DNA of 22,803 nt, from the NCBI GenBank assembly GCA_002325645.1, contig DCSN01000121.1:17114-39916 (forward strand), read 5' to 3'. Source of the DNA: Pseudanabaena sp. UBA1465. GTDB taxonomy: Bacteria; Cyanobacteriota; Cyanobacteriia; Pseudanabaenales; Pseudanabaenaceae. Positions 6,346 to 13,891 of the stretch are shown in pieces (position 1 is the first letter of the stretch; the number at the start of each line of letters is the position of its first letter). The translations under genes and the position numbers were made by a program. Below the pieces are notes generated by a model that had not been told where the DNA came from, did no database searches, and worked only from the letters and a program-made list of their open reading frames with translations.

Positions 6346-7878
6346 ATGCGTCAACCTGAAGAAGCTTTACAGACTGTTTTGGAAGATATATTTGCACTTT
6401 ACGATCGCATTCTTAAGCAGCACCAACCACAATTGCGATCGCAAGAAATCGGCATCGTCCAATCAATTGGTCAAGGTATCGCTAGAGTCGTCGGGTTGCC
6501 TCATGTGCAGGCGGAAGAAATTGTCCGTTTTGCAGGGGGCAGCTTGGGCATGGTGTTTAACCTCGATCCCGAAGAAGTGGGCGTGATTTTACTGGATTCT
6601 AGCGATAAATTACAGTCAGGAACGGAAGTACGGCGTACTGGCAAAGTTCTTGATGTCCCTGTCGGCAATACTTTGCTGGGTAGAGTCATCGATCCCCTTG
6701 GTCGCTCCCTTGACGGTAAAGGGCTAGTACGCACTTCGCAACGCCGTCCCGCCGAACGTGAAGCACCTGCAATTATGGATCGCGCTCCCGTCAACGTACC
6801 TTTACAGACTGGGATCAAAGCGATCGATGCCCTCATCCCCATTGGGCGTGGCCAGAGAGAATTGATCTTAGGTGATCGGCAAACAGGCAAAAGTGGACTC
6901 GCCCTCGATACGATCATCAACCAAAAGGGCAAAAATATTCTCTGTATCTATTGCGCGATCGGACAACGCAGTGCCGCCGTTGCTAAGCTGATCGCCGATC
7001 TCTACGAACATGATGCAATGGCATATACCACAGTGGTGATGGCGGCTGGAGAAGAACCGCCTGGACTACAGTTTATCGCTCCTTACGCAGCCACGGCAAT
7101 GGCGGAATATTTTATGGATCAAGGGCGCGATGTTCTCATTGTTTACGATGACCTCACCAACCATGCCAGAGCCTATCGCGAACTATCGCTGTTGATGCGT
7201 CGTCCCCCTGGACGTGAAGCATTCCCTGGCGATATTTTTTACATTCACTCGCGCCTGTTGGAACGCTCTACCCATCTCAATTCTCGACGGGGTGGTGGTT
7301 CCTTGACTTCGCTACCAATTCTGGAAACAGAAGCGCAAAACATGGCGGCTTATATTCCCACGAATTTGATTTCGATTACCGATGGACAGATATATCTTTC
7401 GCCAGTTCTCTTCCAAAAAGGAGTGCTACCTGCGATCGAGGTTGGCAAATCGGTTTCGCGAGTGGGTGGCAAAACCCAACTATCGGCCTATCGTGCTGTT
7501 TCAGGAGATTTACGGCTGTCCTATGCACAATTTGAAGAATTAGAGGCTTTCTCAAGATTTGGGACAAGGCTGGAAGAATCAACAAGGCTCACCCTAGAGC
7601 GCGGACGCAGGGTGCGAGAAATTCTCAAACAAAAGCAATATGTACCGATGGCGGCGGCTGTGCAGATCGCCGTACTACTTTCAGTGACGACGGGTTTACT
7701 CGATCGCGTGCCGATTGCCAAGATCGCCGTGGCTGAGCGAGCGATCGCCTCGGCGATCGCCACGCAGTTGGCCGATCTATGCTTACAGATTGAAAAGGGC
7801 GATGTATTAACCGATCATGCTCGTAAAGCTTTCCTAAAGGTTTCGGAAACAGCGATCGCCACCATTCTGGAGGTCTAG
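6346..7878 (+). CDS. atpA: N-ATPase F1 subunit alpha
   Basis: A 510-aa regulatory nucleotide-binding subunit of the F1 hexamer. The P-loop GDRQTGKS lies at about residues 176-183, and GQGIARV and GRVIDPLGRSLDG are diagnostic of alpha. The length is normal. ATG at 6346 directly follows an in-frame GTG at 6343, so the exact start is uncertain by one codon. Atypical for many F-ATPase operons, atpF precedes it directly with no atpH between. GGAGGT near its stop (7869-7874) is the ribosome-binding site of atpG. Confidence 0.95.
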   Translation: MRQPEEALQTVLEDIFALYDRILKQHQPQLRSQEIGIVQSIGQGIARVVGLPHVQAEEIVRFAGGSLGMVFNLDPEEVGVILLDSSDKLQSGTEVRRTGKVLDVPVGNTLLGRVIDPLGRSLDGKGLVRTSQRRPAEREAPAIMDRAPVNVPLQTGIKAIDALIPIGRGQRELILGDRQTGKSGLALDTIINQKGKNILCIYCAIGQRSAAVAKLIADLYEHDAMAYTTVVMAAGEEPPGLQFIAPYAATAMAEYFMDQGRDVLIVYDDLTNHARAYRELSLLMRRPPGREAFPGDIFYIHSRLLERSTHLNSRRGGGSLTSLPILETEAQNMAAYIPTNLISITDGQIYLSPVLFQKGVLPAIEVGKSVSRVGGKTQLSAYRAVSGDLRLSYAQFEELEAFSRFGTRLEESTRLTLERGRRVREILKQKQYVPMAAAVQIAVLLSVTTGLLDRVPIAKIAVAERAIASAIATQLADLCLQIEKGDVLTDHARKAFLKVSETAIATILEV

Positions 7879-7880
7879 CT

Positions 7881-8780
7881 ATGGCATCCCTTGAATTTCT
7901 CCAACGCCAAATCCATACTGCCGAGGAACTCCGCGCCGTCGTCAAAATGATGAAGGTATTAGCAGCAGTAAATATTCATCAATACGAACACGCCGTTACT
8001 TCCCTTGCGGAATATAACCACACAATTGAAATGGGTCTGCACATCGTCCTCAAATCTACCCATAATGATCGATCCATGAATGATACCCGCGCCTCTTTAA
8101 CCTGTTGTGTGGGGCGTTGTGGTGTGATTATCTTTGGCTCTGATCAAGGGATGTGTGGTCAATTTAATGAACAAGTTAGTCGCCATGCGATCGCCGAAAT
8201 TGAGAAGTTACAGATTCCGCCCGAACAGTTGGCAGTTTTTGCGGTTGGATCGCGAATTATCCCGCATTTAGAGATTGCTGGTTATAAGATCGAGCAGAAC
8301 TTTGCCATGCCCAGTTCCCTTGCAGGAATAACTTCGATGGTGCAGGAACTATTACTGCATATCGCGACATGGCGCGATCGTCATCAAGTTGGGCGAATTC
8401 TCTTGTTCTACAATAATTTGCAGTCCAACACGTTTTATGAGCCATCCCAGCATCAGCTTTTACCGCTCGATCGCCTATGGTTGCAAAAGATCGAAAAACA
8501 AGAATGGCGATCGCGTACTATTCCCACTTTCACCATGCCCAGTGATGCTTTAATATCCTCTCTATTACGGCAATATTTCTTCATTTCACTCTATCGAGCT
8601 TTTGGGGAATCTCTCGCCAGTGAAAATGCTAGTCGTCTCGCCTCGATGCAAGTTGCGGAAAAGAATATTGAAGATCGTCTTTCAGAGTTTACGAATGAGT
8701 TTCAACAAGAGCGTCAATCGGCAATTACAGGTGAGTTATTAGAAATTATTTCAGGTTTTGAATTAAGTAGATGGAATTAA
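7881..8780 (+). CDS. atpG: N-ATPase F1 subunit gamma
   Basis: A 299-aa central-shaft subunit that links c-ring rotation to catalysis. The N-terminal helix (LEFLQRQIHTAEELRAVVKMMKVLA) and the C-terminal helix (ENASRLASMQVAEKNIEDRL) form the antiparallel coiled coil. The middle domain (GVIIFGSDQGMCGQFN) is diagnostic for gamma. The sequence is more divergent than alpha or beta, as usual for N-type enzymes. The start is supported by GGAGGT six bases upstream. In canonical N-ATPase operons this is the last gene; here atpD follows 4 nt later. Confidence 0.92.
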   Translation: MASLEFLQRQIHTAEELRAVVKMMKVLAAVNIHQYEHAVTSLAEYNHTIEMGLHIVLKSTHNDRSMNDTRASLTCCVGRCGVIIFGSDQGMCGQFNEQVSRHAIAEIEKLQIPPEQLAVFAVGSRIIPHLEIAGYKIEQNFAMPSSLAGITSMVQELLLHIATWRDRHQVGRILLFYNNLQSNTFYEPSQHQLLPLDRLWLQKIEKQEWRSRTIPTFTMPSDALISSLLRQYFFISLYRAFGESLASENASRLASMQVAEKNIEDRLSEFTNEFQQERQSAITGELLEIISGFELSRWN

Positions 8781-8784
8781 GCAG

Positions 8785-10206
8785 ATGAATATTAATCAAT
8801 TAAATCTTTCCTCAAACCATTTCGGATCGCAAAATAAGAATATTGGTTCTATACTTTCAGTGCGGAGCAGCATCGTCGATATCCATTTCCCAAAACATTT
8901 GCCAGATCTCTACAGCAAATTACAAACAGGGAAAGACGGCAAAATTGCGATCGAAGTGGTTTCCCATCTTGGCGCTCAGGTTGTACGCGGAGTAGCCCTT
9001 GCTCCCACCGCAGGTTTAGCCCGTGGTGAACTTGTAATTGACACCCAAAAACCATTACAAGTCCCTGTCGGTGATCGCCTGTTAGGGAGAATGTTAAACC
9101 TATTTGGCGAAGCGATCGATGGTAAAGAATCGATTTTGGGTGGCGAATGGCGATCAATCCATGCCACACCGATCGCCATGTCAGAGCGCATCACCAAAGC
9201 GGAAATCCTGAAAACAGGTATTAAGGCAATTGATTTGCTTGCACCATTAGAACGTGGTGGTAAAACGGGATTGCTTGGTGGTGCAGGTGTCGGTAAGACG
9301 GTGCTGATCACCGAAATGATTCATAACATGGTCAAGCAATACCAAGGTGTAAGCTTGTTCTGTGGGATTGGTGAACGCTGTCGAGAAGCTCTCGATCTCT
9401 ATCAAGAAATGGAAGCAACGGGGGTTCTCAATAATACGGTGTTGGTGTTCGGACAGATGAATGAACCACCCGGAGCGAGGTTTCGGGTTGGTCATGCCGC
9501 ATTGACAATGGCAGAATATTTTCGCGATCGCACCCAACAGGATGTCTTACTATTAGTCGATAATATCTTTCGCTTTATCCAAGCAGGCGCAGAAGTATCG
9601 GGACTAATGGGGCAGTTGCCTTCGCGGGTGGGCTATCAGCCAACTCTGGCAACAGAACTAGCCCAACTAGAAGAGCGTATTTGCAACACATCAGCAGGGG
9701 CAATTACTTCCATTCAAGCGATTTATGTCCCCGCCGATGACTTCACCGATCCTTCGGCTGTCCATGCCTTTTCACATCTATCTGCCTCGATTGTGCTATC
9801 ACGCAAACGAGCCAGCGAAGGATTTTATCCTGCTGTGGATTTGTTGCAATCAAATTCTAAAATGTTGATGCCGCACATCGTCGGCGATCGCCATTATCAA
9901 GTCGCCCAAGCTGTCCGCCAAACCCTCGCTAATTACGAAGAACTAAAAGATATTATCGCCATGTTGGGACTAGAAGAACTATCCCAAAACGATCGCAAGG
10001 TAGTTTATCGGGCGCGTCGTTTAGAACGTTTTCTCACTCAACCATTCTTCTCGACGACACAGTTCACGGGCTTAATGGGCAAAGTAGTAGAATTAGATGA
10101 CACAATTACTGGCTGCGATCGCATTCTCAATGATCAGTTCTCTGATGTACCAGAGCAGTCGCTCTACATGATTGGCACAATCGATCAGCTTGCGAAAACT
10201 ACTTAG
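8785..10206 (+). CDS. atpD: N-ATPase F1 catalytic subunit beta
   Basis: The 473-aa catalytic subunit. The P-loop GGAGVGKT is at 165-172, and the catalytic Glu197 lies in GIGERCREALD, where most F-type beta subunits have GERTREG. The loop equivalent to DELSEED reads EELSQND. The Walker B segment LLLVDNIFRFIQAG is intact, so an active enzyme is expected. The gene normally opens N-ATPase operons but here follows atpG. The N-terminal ~20 residues are poorly conserved, so the true start could be slightly downstream. Confidence 0.95.
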   Translation: MNINQLNLSSNHFGSQNKNIGSILSVRSSIVDIHFPKHLPDLYSKLQTGKDGKIAIEVVSHLGAQVVRGVALAPTAGLARGELVIDTQKPLQVPVGDRLLGRMLNLFGEAIDGKESILGGEWRSIHATPIAMSERITKAEILKTGIKAIDLLAPLERGGKTGLLGGAGVGKTVLITEMIHNMVKQYQGVSLFCGIGERCREALDLYQEMEATGVLNNTVLVFGQMNEPPGARFRVGHAALTMAEYFRDRTQQDVLLLVDNIFRFIQAGAEVSGLMGQLPSRVGYQPTLATELAQLEERICNTSAGAITSIQAIYVPADDFTDPSAVHAFSHLSASIVLSRKRASEGFYPAVDLLQSNSKMLMPHIVGDRHYQVAQAVRQTLANYEELKDIIAMLGLEELSQNDRKVVYRARRLERFLTQPFFSTTQFTGLMGKVVELDDTITGCDRILNDQFSDVPEQSLYMIGTIDQLAKTT

Positions 10207-10220
10207 GAAAGCCAAAAATC

Positions 10221-10631
10221 ATGAGCTTCTCAACTTCAGTGATGCATATCAAAGTGGTCTTACCAACTAAAATTTTGATGGAAACAGATGTCCTTAAGAT
10301 AAATGCCGAAGCAGAAAATGGGATGTTTTGCCTTCTGCCCCATCATCGAGATTTTATTGCTACACTCATACCGAGTCTGCTGTATTTTGTCTCGACTCAA
10401 GGCGAAGAAAAGTTTTTAGCGATCGATCAAGGAATTTTGGTCAAGCAGAGCGATCAAGTCACAGTGGCAACTCAACACGCTGTCCAAGGTGCTGATTTGG
10501 GAATGTTGAGGCAAACCGTTGAGCAACAGTTTCGCTTAATTGATGAGCGAGAAAAAACGACTCGTTCGGTGCTAGCAAAGCTAGAAGTAAGTACGATTAG
10601 ACGCTTTATCGAATTAGGTGAATACCCATGA
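10221..10631 (+). CDS. atpC: N-ATPase F1 subunit epsilon
   Basis: A 136-aa rotor-foot subunit. The N-terminal beta-sandwich (MHIKVVLPTKILMETDVLKINAEAE around residues 8-32, then GMFCLLPHHRDFIATL) matches epsilon subunits, and a C-terminal helical region follows. It is 14 nt downstream of atpD and overlaps atpQ by 4 nt (ATGA), which supports tight coupling in the D-C-Q block. Confidence 0.88.
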   Translation: MSFSTSVMHIKVVLPTKILMETDVLKINAEAENGMFCLLPHHRDFIATLIPSLLYFVSTQGEEKFLAIDQGILVKQSDQVTVATQHAVQGADLGMLRQTVEQQFRLIDEREKTTRSVLAKLEVSTIRRFIELGEYP

Positions 10632-11017
10632 ATAAACCCGATCCTTCTTCTCGTAAATCGAGATCGTCAATTTCTGATTTTAGTCAAGCGATCGGCAGTA
10701 AGGAACGTCGCAAGATTCATGCTCGCCAAACTAAGCCCCATGGTGGAGTTTGGTTTGGTTTGGGCTTTGCAGGTTTGATCGGTTGGTCAGTGGTTGCACC
10801 GACTATGCTAGGAATGGCAATAGGTATCTGGATTGATCGCCAATTTCCTAGTCGCTTATCATGGACATTAGCCCTGATGTTAGCAGGATTAACCCTTGGT
10901 TGCTTAGTAGCTTGGGAATGGGTCTCAAGGGAGCAGGAACGCATGGCAAAATCTCAACCGCCGCATAGCGCTTCGCAATCTCCAGAAGACTCCTTAAATC
11001 AAAAAGAAATAGAATAG
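10628..11017 (+). CDS. atpQ: N-ATPase accessory subunit AtpQ (AtpZ/AtpI family)
   Basis: A 129-aa membrane protein. A basic, Ser-rich N-terminal tail of about 45 residues precedes two transmembrane helices (GVWFGLGFAGLIGWSVVAP and a helix around ALMLAGLTLGCLVAWEW), with the family motif GIWIDRQFP between them. This ATPase_gene1-type protein is the Q gene of N-ATPase operons, where it normally lies just before atpR. Here it closes the operon, with atpR 6.4 kb upstream. It is probably involved in assembly or Mg transport, as for AtpI/AtpZ; the role is inferred. Confidence 0.85.
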   Translation: MNKPDPSSRKSRSSISDFSQAIGSKERRKIHARQTKPHGGVWFGLGFAGLIGWSVVAPTMLGMAIGIWIDRQFPSRLSWTLALMLAGLTLGCLVAWEWVSREQERMAKSQPPHSASQSPEDSLNQKEIE

Positions 11018-11226
11018 ACTCGTGAGAATAGCGCATTTATTTGAACGATCAGACTTGGTGGGAAGTTCCCAACATTATACCCATTTATTATCTCAATCCT
11101 TATATCTATATACAAGCTAAATAGCTTTACCAGTAAGACTTATAGCAAATTTCTCTAATCACAAAATGTTCTTCTCTTTCACGACCTGACTTTATCTTTT
11201 CTTAGCATTTTGACAACTGATTTATG

Positions 11227-11284
11227 TTGACAACTTCTCTTTATGATGTATAGTCGTATAACTGATTAGTTATATATTGATATT
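11227..11284 (+). promoter_or_regulatory. psbA promoter with dyad operator candidate
   Basis: The 309-nt gap after atpQ holds no gene. TTGACA (11227-11232) and TATAGT (11249-11254) are 16 bp apart. Directly downstream lies the perfect dyad TATAACTGATTAGTTATA (11257-11274). ATAAC-N6-GTTAT within it recurs upstream of the next gene (12582-12597), and a related motif precedes heme oxygenase. If the promoter call is right, the dyad covers the transcription start. An alternative -10 near 11279-11284 would put it over the -35 region, as expected for an activator. Nothing recognisable was seen in 11018-11226. Confidence 0.55.
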
Positions 11285-11326
11285 CAAGGCAACTAATTCA
11301 CTTAACAACCCTCACACGAGATAAAA

Positions 11327-12409
11327 ATGACAGCAACAATACAAGGACGCAAAAATACATCTGTCTGGGATCAATTTTGTGATTGGGTCACAAGTACCGA
11401 AAACCGTCTCTACGTCGGCTGGTTCGGTATTATTATGATTCCCACCTTGCTTACCGCAACTATTTGTTTCATCATCGCCTTCATTGGCGCACCACCTGTT
11501 GATATTGACGGTATCCGCGAACCTGTTTCTGGCGGTCTCTTATATGGCAACAACTTGATTACCGCCGCCGTTGTTCCTTCCTCGAACGCGATCGGCTTGC
11601 ACTTTTACCCCATTTGGGAAGCTGACAGTCTTGATGAATGGTTATACAATGGTGGTCCTTACCAACTGATTATCTTCCATTTCTTGCTGGGAATTTACTC
11701 CTATATGGGACGTGAATGGGAATTGTCCTACCGCCTCGGTATGCGCCCTTGGATTGCCGTAGCCTATTCTGCGCCAGTCGCCGCCGCCACCGCCGTTCTC
11801 TTGATCTACTCCGTTGGACAAGGCTCATTTTCCGATGGTTTGCCCTTGGGTATCTCTGGTACTTTCAACTTCATGATTGTCTTGCAAGCAGAACATAATG
11901 TTCTGATGCACCCCTTCCATATGTTGGGTGTTGCTGGTGTGTTTGGTGGTTCCTTGTTTGCCGCCATGCATGGTTCACTGGTAACTTCGAGCCTGATTCG
12001 TGAAACCACTGAAAACGAATCTCAGAATGCAGGTTACAAATTCGGTCAAGAAGAAGAGACTTACAATATTGTCGCTGCTCACGGTTACTTTGGACGCTTG
12101 ATCTTCCAATATGCCTCCTTCAGCAACAGCCGCAGTTTGCATTTCTTCCTTGCCCTATGGCCAGTAGTTGGCATTTGGTTTGCCGCTTTGGGGGTCAGTT
12201 CCTTTGCCTTTAACTTGAATGGATTTAATTTCAATCACTCAATTTCTAGCAGTCAAGGAAATTTGATACCTACTTGGGCAGATGTGATCAATCGTGCCAA
12301 CTTGGGTATTGAAGTAATGCACGAACGGAATGTTCACAACTTCCCTCTGGATCTAGCAGCGATCGATGTAACGCCTATTGGTATGAGATCTCCCGTTATT
12401 AACGGTTAA
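11327..12409 (+). CDS. psbA: Photosystem II D1 protein, D1' (low-oxygen) isoform
   Basis: A 360-aa reaction-centre protein in the thylakoid membrane. Functional residues are intact: Tyr161 (YZ), His190, chlorophyll ligand His198, iron ligands His215 and His272, Ser264 at QB, and Mn-cluster ligands Asp170, Glu189, His332, Glu333, His337, Asp342 and Ala344, followed by a 16-residue C-terminal extension. Ala80, Leu158 and Ala286 are the three substitutions (G80A, F158L, T286A) that define D1', the isoform induced under micro-oxic conditions. Glu130 is the high-light-type residue. Position 162 is Ser instead of the usual Pro. Conserved Mn ligands exclude a ChlF/rogue D1. Standard psbA copies should exist elsewhere. 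Confidence 0.95.
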   Translation: MTATIQGRKNTSVWDQFCDWVTSTENRLYVGWFGIIMIPTLLTATICFIIAFIGAPPVDIDGIREPVSGGLLYGNNLITAAVVPSSNAIGLHFYPIWEADSLDEWLYNGGPYQLIIFHFLLGIYSYMGREWELSYRLGMRPWIAVAYSAPVAAATAVLLIYSVGQGSFSDGLPLGISGTFNFMIVLQAEHNVLMHPFHMLGVAGVFGGSLFAAMHGSLVTSSLIRETTENESQNAGYKFGQEEETYNIVAAHGYFGRLIFQYASFSNSRSLHFFLALWPVVGIWFAALGVSSFAFNLNGFNFNHSISSSQGNLIPTWADVINRANLGIEVMHERNVHNFPLDLAAIDVTPIGMRSPVING

Positions 12410-12445
12410 TCTTTAAAGTTTAAACCTTTGACAATCTGCAAATAT

Positions 12446-12525
12446 ACTCCCTTCCCACCCAAAGAATAAGCGTTACAAAGTGAATAATTCGCCGCGCACG
12501 CCTAATTATTCACTGGGAAGGGAGT
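12446..12525 (+). ncRNA. Structured RNA element after psbA (two nested stems)
   Basis: Outer arms ACTCCCTTCCCA (12446-12457) and TGGGAAGGGAGT (12514-12525) pair perfectly over 12 bp. Inside, GTGAATAATT (12480-12489) and AATTATTCAC (12504-12513) form a second perfect 10-bp stem with a GC-rich 14-nt loop. The two 3' arms are directly adjacent, leaving a 22-nt asymmetric bulge on the 5' side. It could be a psbA 3'-UTR structure, a small RNA or a compact repeat; I recognise no known family. Confidence 0.5.
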
Positions 12526-12526
12526 G

Positions 12527-12562
12527 ACAAACAAGGCTTTCCGAAAGGGAAGCCTTGTTTGT
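12527..12562 (+). terminator. 16-bp hairpin with GAAA tetraloop, probable psbA terminator
   Basis: Arms ACAAACAAGGCTTTCC (12527-12542) and GGGAAGCCTTGTTTGT (12547-12562) pair with one T·G wobble around a GAAA tetraloop. The tail TATATTTG is only partly T-rich, so termination may be imperfect. The position 117 nt after the psbA stop fits a transcript end. Confidence 0.65.
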
Positions 12563-12581
12563 TATATTTGCTTGTTTATAT

Positions 12582-12612
12582 ATAACCATATAGTTATTGT
12601 TTGGCATATACT
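12582..12612 (+). promoter_or_regulatory. Promoter and ATAAC-N6-GTTAT dyad upstream of the flavin oxidoreductase gene
   Basis: ATAAC (12582-12586) and GTTAT (12593-12597) are separated by 6 nt, matching the dyad at psbA (11258-11273). TATACT at 12607-12612 is a plausible -10 with no good -35, so the dyad would occupy the -35 region, a layout expected for an activator-dependent promoter. Confidence 0.5.
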
Positions 12613-12643
12613 AGAAACATAAAATCCTATTCTGGCTTTAAAA

Positions 12644-13738
12644 ATGCTAACCTTACCCTCTCTGCAAATCGGTCATCATCTTGCCCGTTATCCCATCATT
12701 CAAGGTGGCATGGGTATTCGTATTTCTGGGGCTAATCTGGCGGCGGCGGTTGCCAATGCGGGCGGTGTGGGTGTTATTTCTGCTGTCGGCTTGGGGCTAA
12801 ATTCACCCTATTTTGATATTACTCAAACTAATGTGAGTAAGCGAAGAGATCAGTTTTTTGAGGCAAATCGACTAGCGCTAATTGATGAAATTCAGAAAGC
12901 GCGTCAACTTAGTCCTAATGGTATTTTGGCTGTTAACGTCATGGTGGCGGCGCAGGATTATGAAACGCTAGTTCGCACATCGGCGGAGCATGGGATTAAT
13001 TTAATTATTTCTGGTGCAGGATTGCCCATGCAATTACCCGAATTTACTGCCGATTATCCAGAAGTTGCGCTTGTGCCAATCGTCTCTAGCACTCGTGCCG
13101 CCAGAATTATGTGCCGTAAATGGGAACGGAATTACGGAAGATTGCCCGATGCTTTGATCGTCGAAAATCCCAATTCCGCAGGGGGACATTTGGGCGCGAA
13201 ATTAGAGGAATTAGGCGATCGCGCCTTAGAAGCGGAACAGGTAATCCCCGAATTAGTCACCTATCTGCAACAGGAATTCGGTAAAGCCATTCCTGTAATT
13301 GCGGCTGGGGGAGTTTGGGATCGGGACGATATCGATCGCATGATCGCATTAGGAGCCAGTGGTGTCCAGATTGGTACGCGCTTCATTACCACCGATGAAT
13401 GTGATGCGGATATTCGCTATAAAGAGTTTCACCTCCATGCTAAACCCGAAGATGTAGTGATTATCTCTAGCCCTGTGGGAATGCCAGGACGCGCCTTACG
13501 CAATACTTTTGTGGAAAAGGCGATCGCGGGTTCTCCAGATCTCAATAAACGCTGCTTGGCAAGTTGTCTGCATCATTGTAAATGCCGCGATGAGCAGAAA
13601 CATTACTGCATCATTCAGGTGCTAGACAAGGCGGCGCGAGGTGATATTGAGAATGGGCTTATTTTTTCAGGTAGCAATGCTGGAAGGGCGGATCGGATTA
13701 TTCCTGTTGCCGAATTAATGGCGGAGTTGGTTGCCTAG
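12644..13738 (+). CDS. Nitronate monooxygenase/FabK-like flavin oxidoreductase with Cys-rich insert
   Basis: A 364-aa TIM-barrel FMN protein of the PF03060 family. Visible motifs are the N-terminal PIIQGGMGIRISG, the AGGHLG loop with His182, and phosphate-binding AAGGVWDRDDI and GASGVQIGTRF. A C-terminal cluster Cys304-x3-Cys308-x3-Cys312-x-Cys314-x7-Cys322 resembles the Cys-rich segment I recall in homologues from anaerobic Clostridia, possibly a metal or Fe-S site. The substrate is unknown: nitroalkane, enoyl-thioester or other. Its position between psbA (D1') and heme oxygenase, with a shared dyad, suggests low-oxygen expression. Confidence 0.8.
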   Translation: MLTLPSLQIGHHLARYPIIQGGMGIRISGANLAAAVANAGGVGVISAVGLGLNSPYFDITQTNVSKRRDQFFEANRLALIDEIQKARQLSPNGILAVNVMVAAQDYETLVRTSAEHGINLIISGAGLPMQLPEFTADYPEVALVPIVSSTRAARIMCRKWERNYGRLPDALIVENPNSAGGHLGAKLEELGDRALEAEQVIPELVTYLQQEFGKAIPVIAAGGVWDRDDIDRMIALGASGVQIGTRFITTDECDADIRYKEFHLHAKPEDVVIISSPVGMPGRALRNTFVEKAIAGSPDLNKRCLASCLHHCKCRDEQKHYCIIQVLDKAARGDIENGLIFSGSNAGRADRIIPVAELMAELVA

Positions 13739-13826
13739 AAATAGGTTTTATAACAAGCTGATTCTAGGATAATCACCAAAAAATACTACTGCCTAGATTT
13801 AGCTTTTGTTAAGTAAAAAGAAACTT

Positions 13827-13860
13827 TTAACAGCTATATAGCTTAACTGCTATATAGTTA
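13827..13860 (+). promoter_or_regulatory. Tandem 16-bp repeats/dyad upstream of heme oxygenase
   Basis: Two abutting copies, TTAACAGCTATATAGC (13827-13842) and TTAACTGCTATATAGT (13843-13858), match at 14 of 16 positions. The second copy with its flank forms the dyad TAACT-N7-AGTTA (13844-13860), similar to the sites at psbA and the flavin oxidoreductase gene. AT-rich -10-like TATAAA (13859-13864) or TATAAG (13865-13870) follows. It looks like a double binding site for a regulator. Confidence 0.5.
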
Positions 13861-13891
13861 TAAATATAAGAACAAAGCTTTTGCTAAATAT

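Noticed and set aside
6501..6932. 143-aa minus-strand open frame within atpA
   Set aside because: It is a shadow of the alpha-subunit gene with biased composition and no ribosome-binding site; the other antisense frames over the ATPase genes were rejected for the same reason.
11327..12409. Rogue or ChlF-type D1
   Set aside because: All Mn-cluster ligands and the C-terminal processing site are conserved, which such proteins lack.
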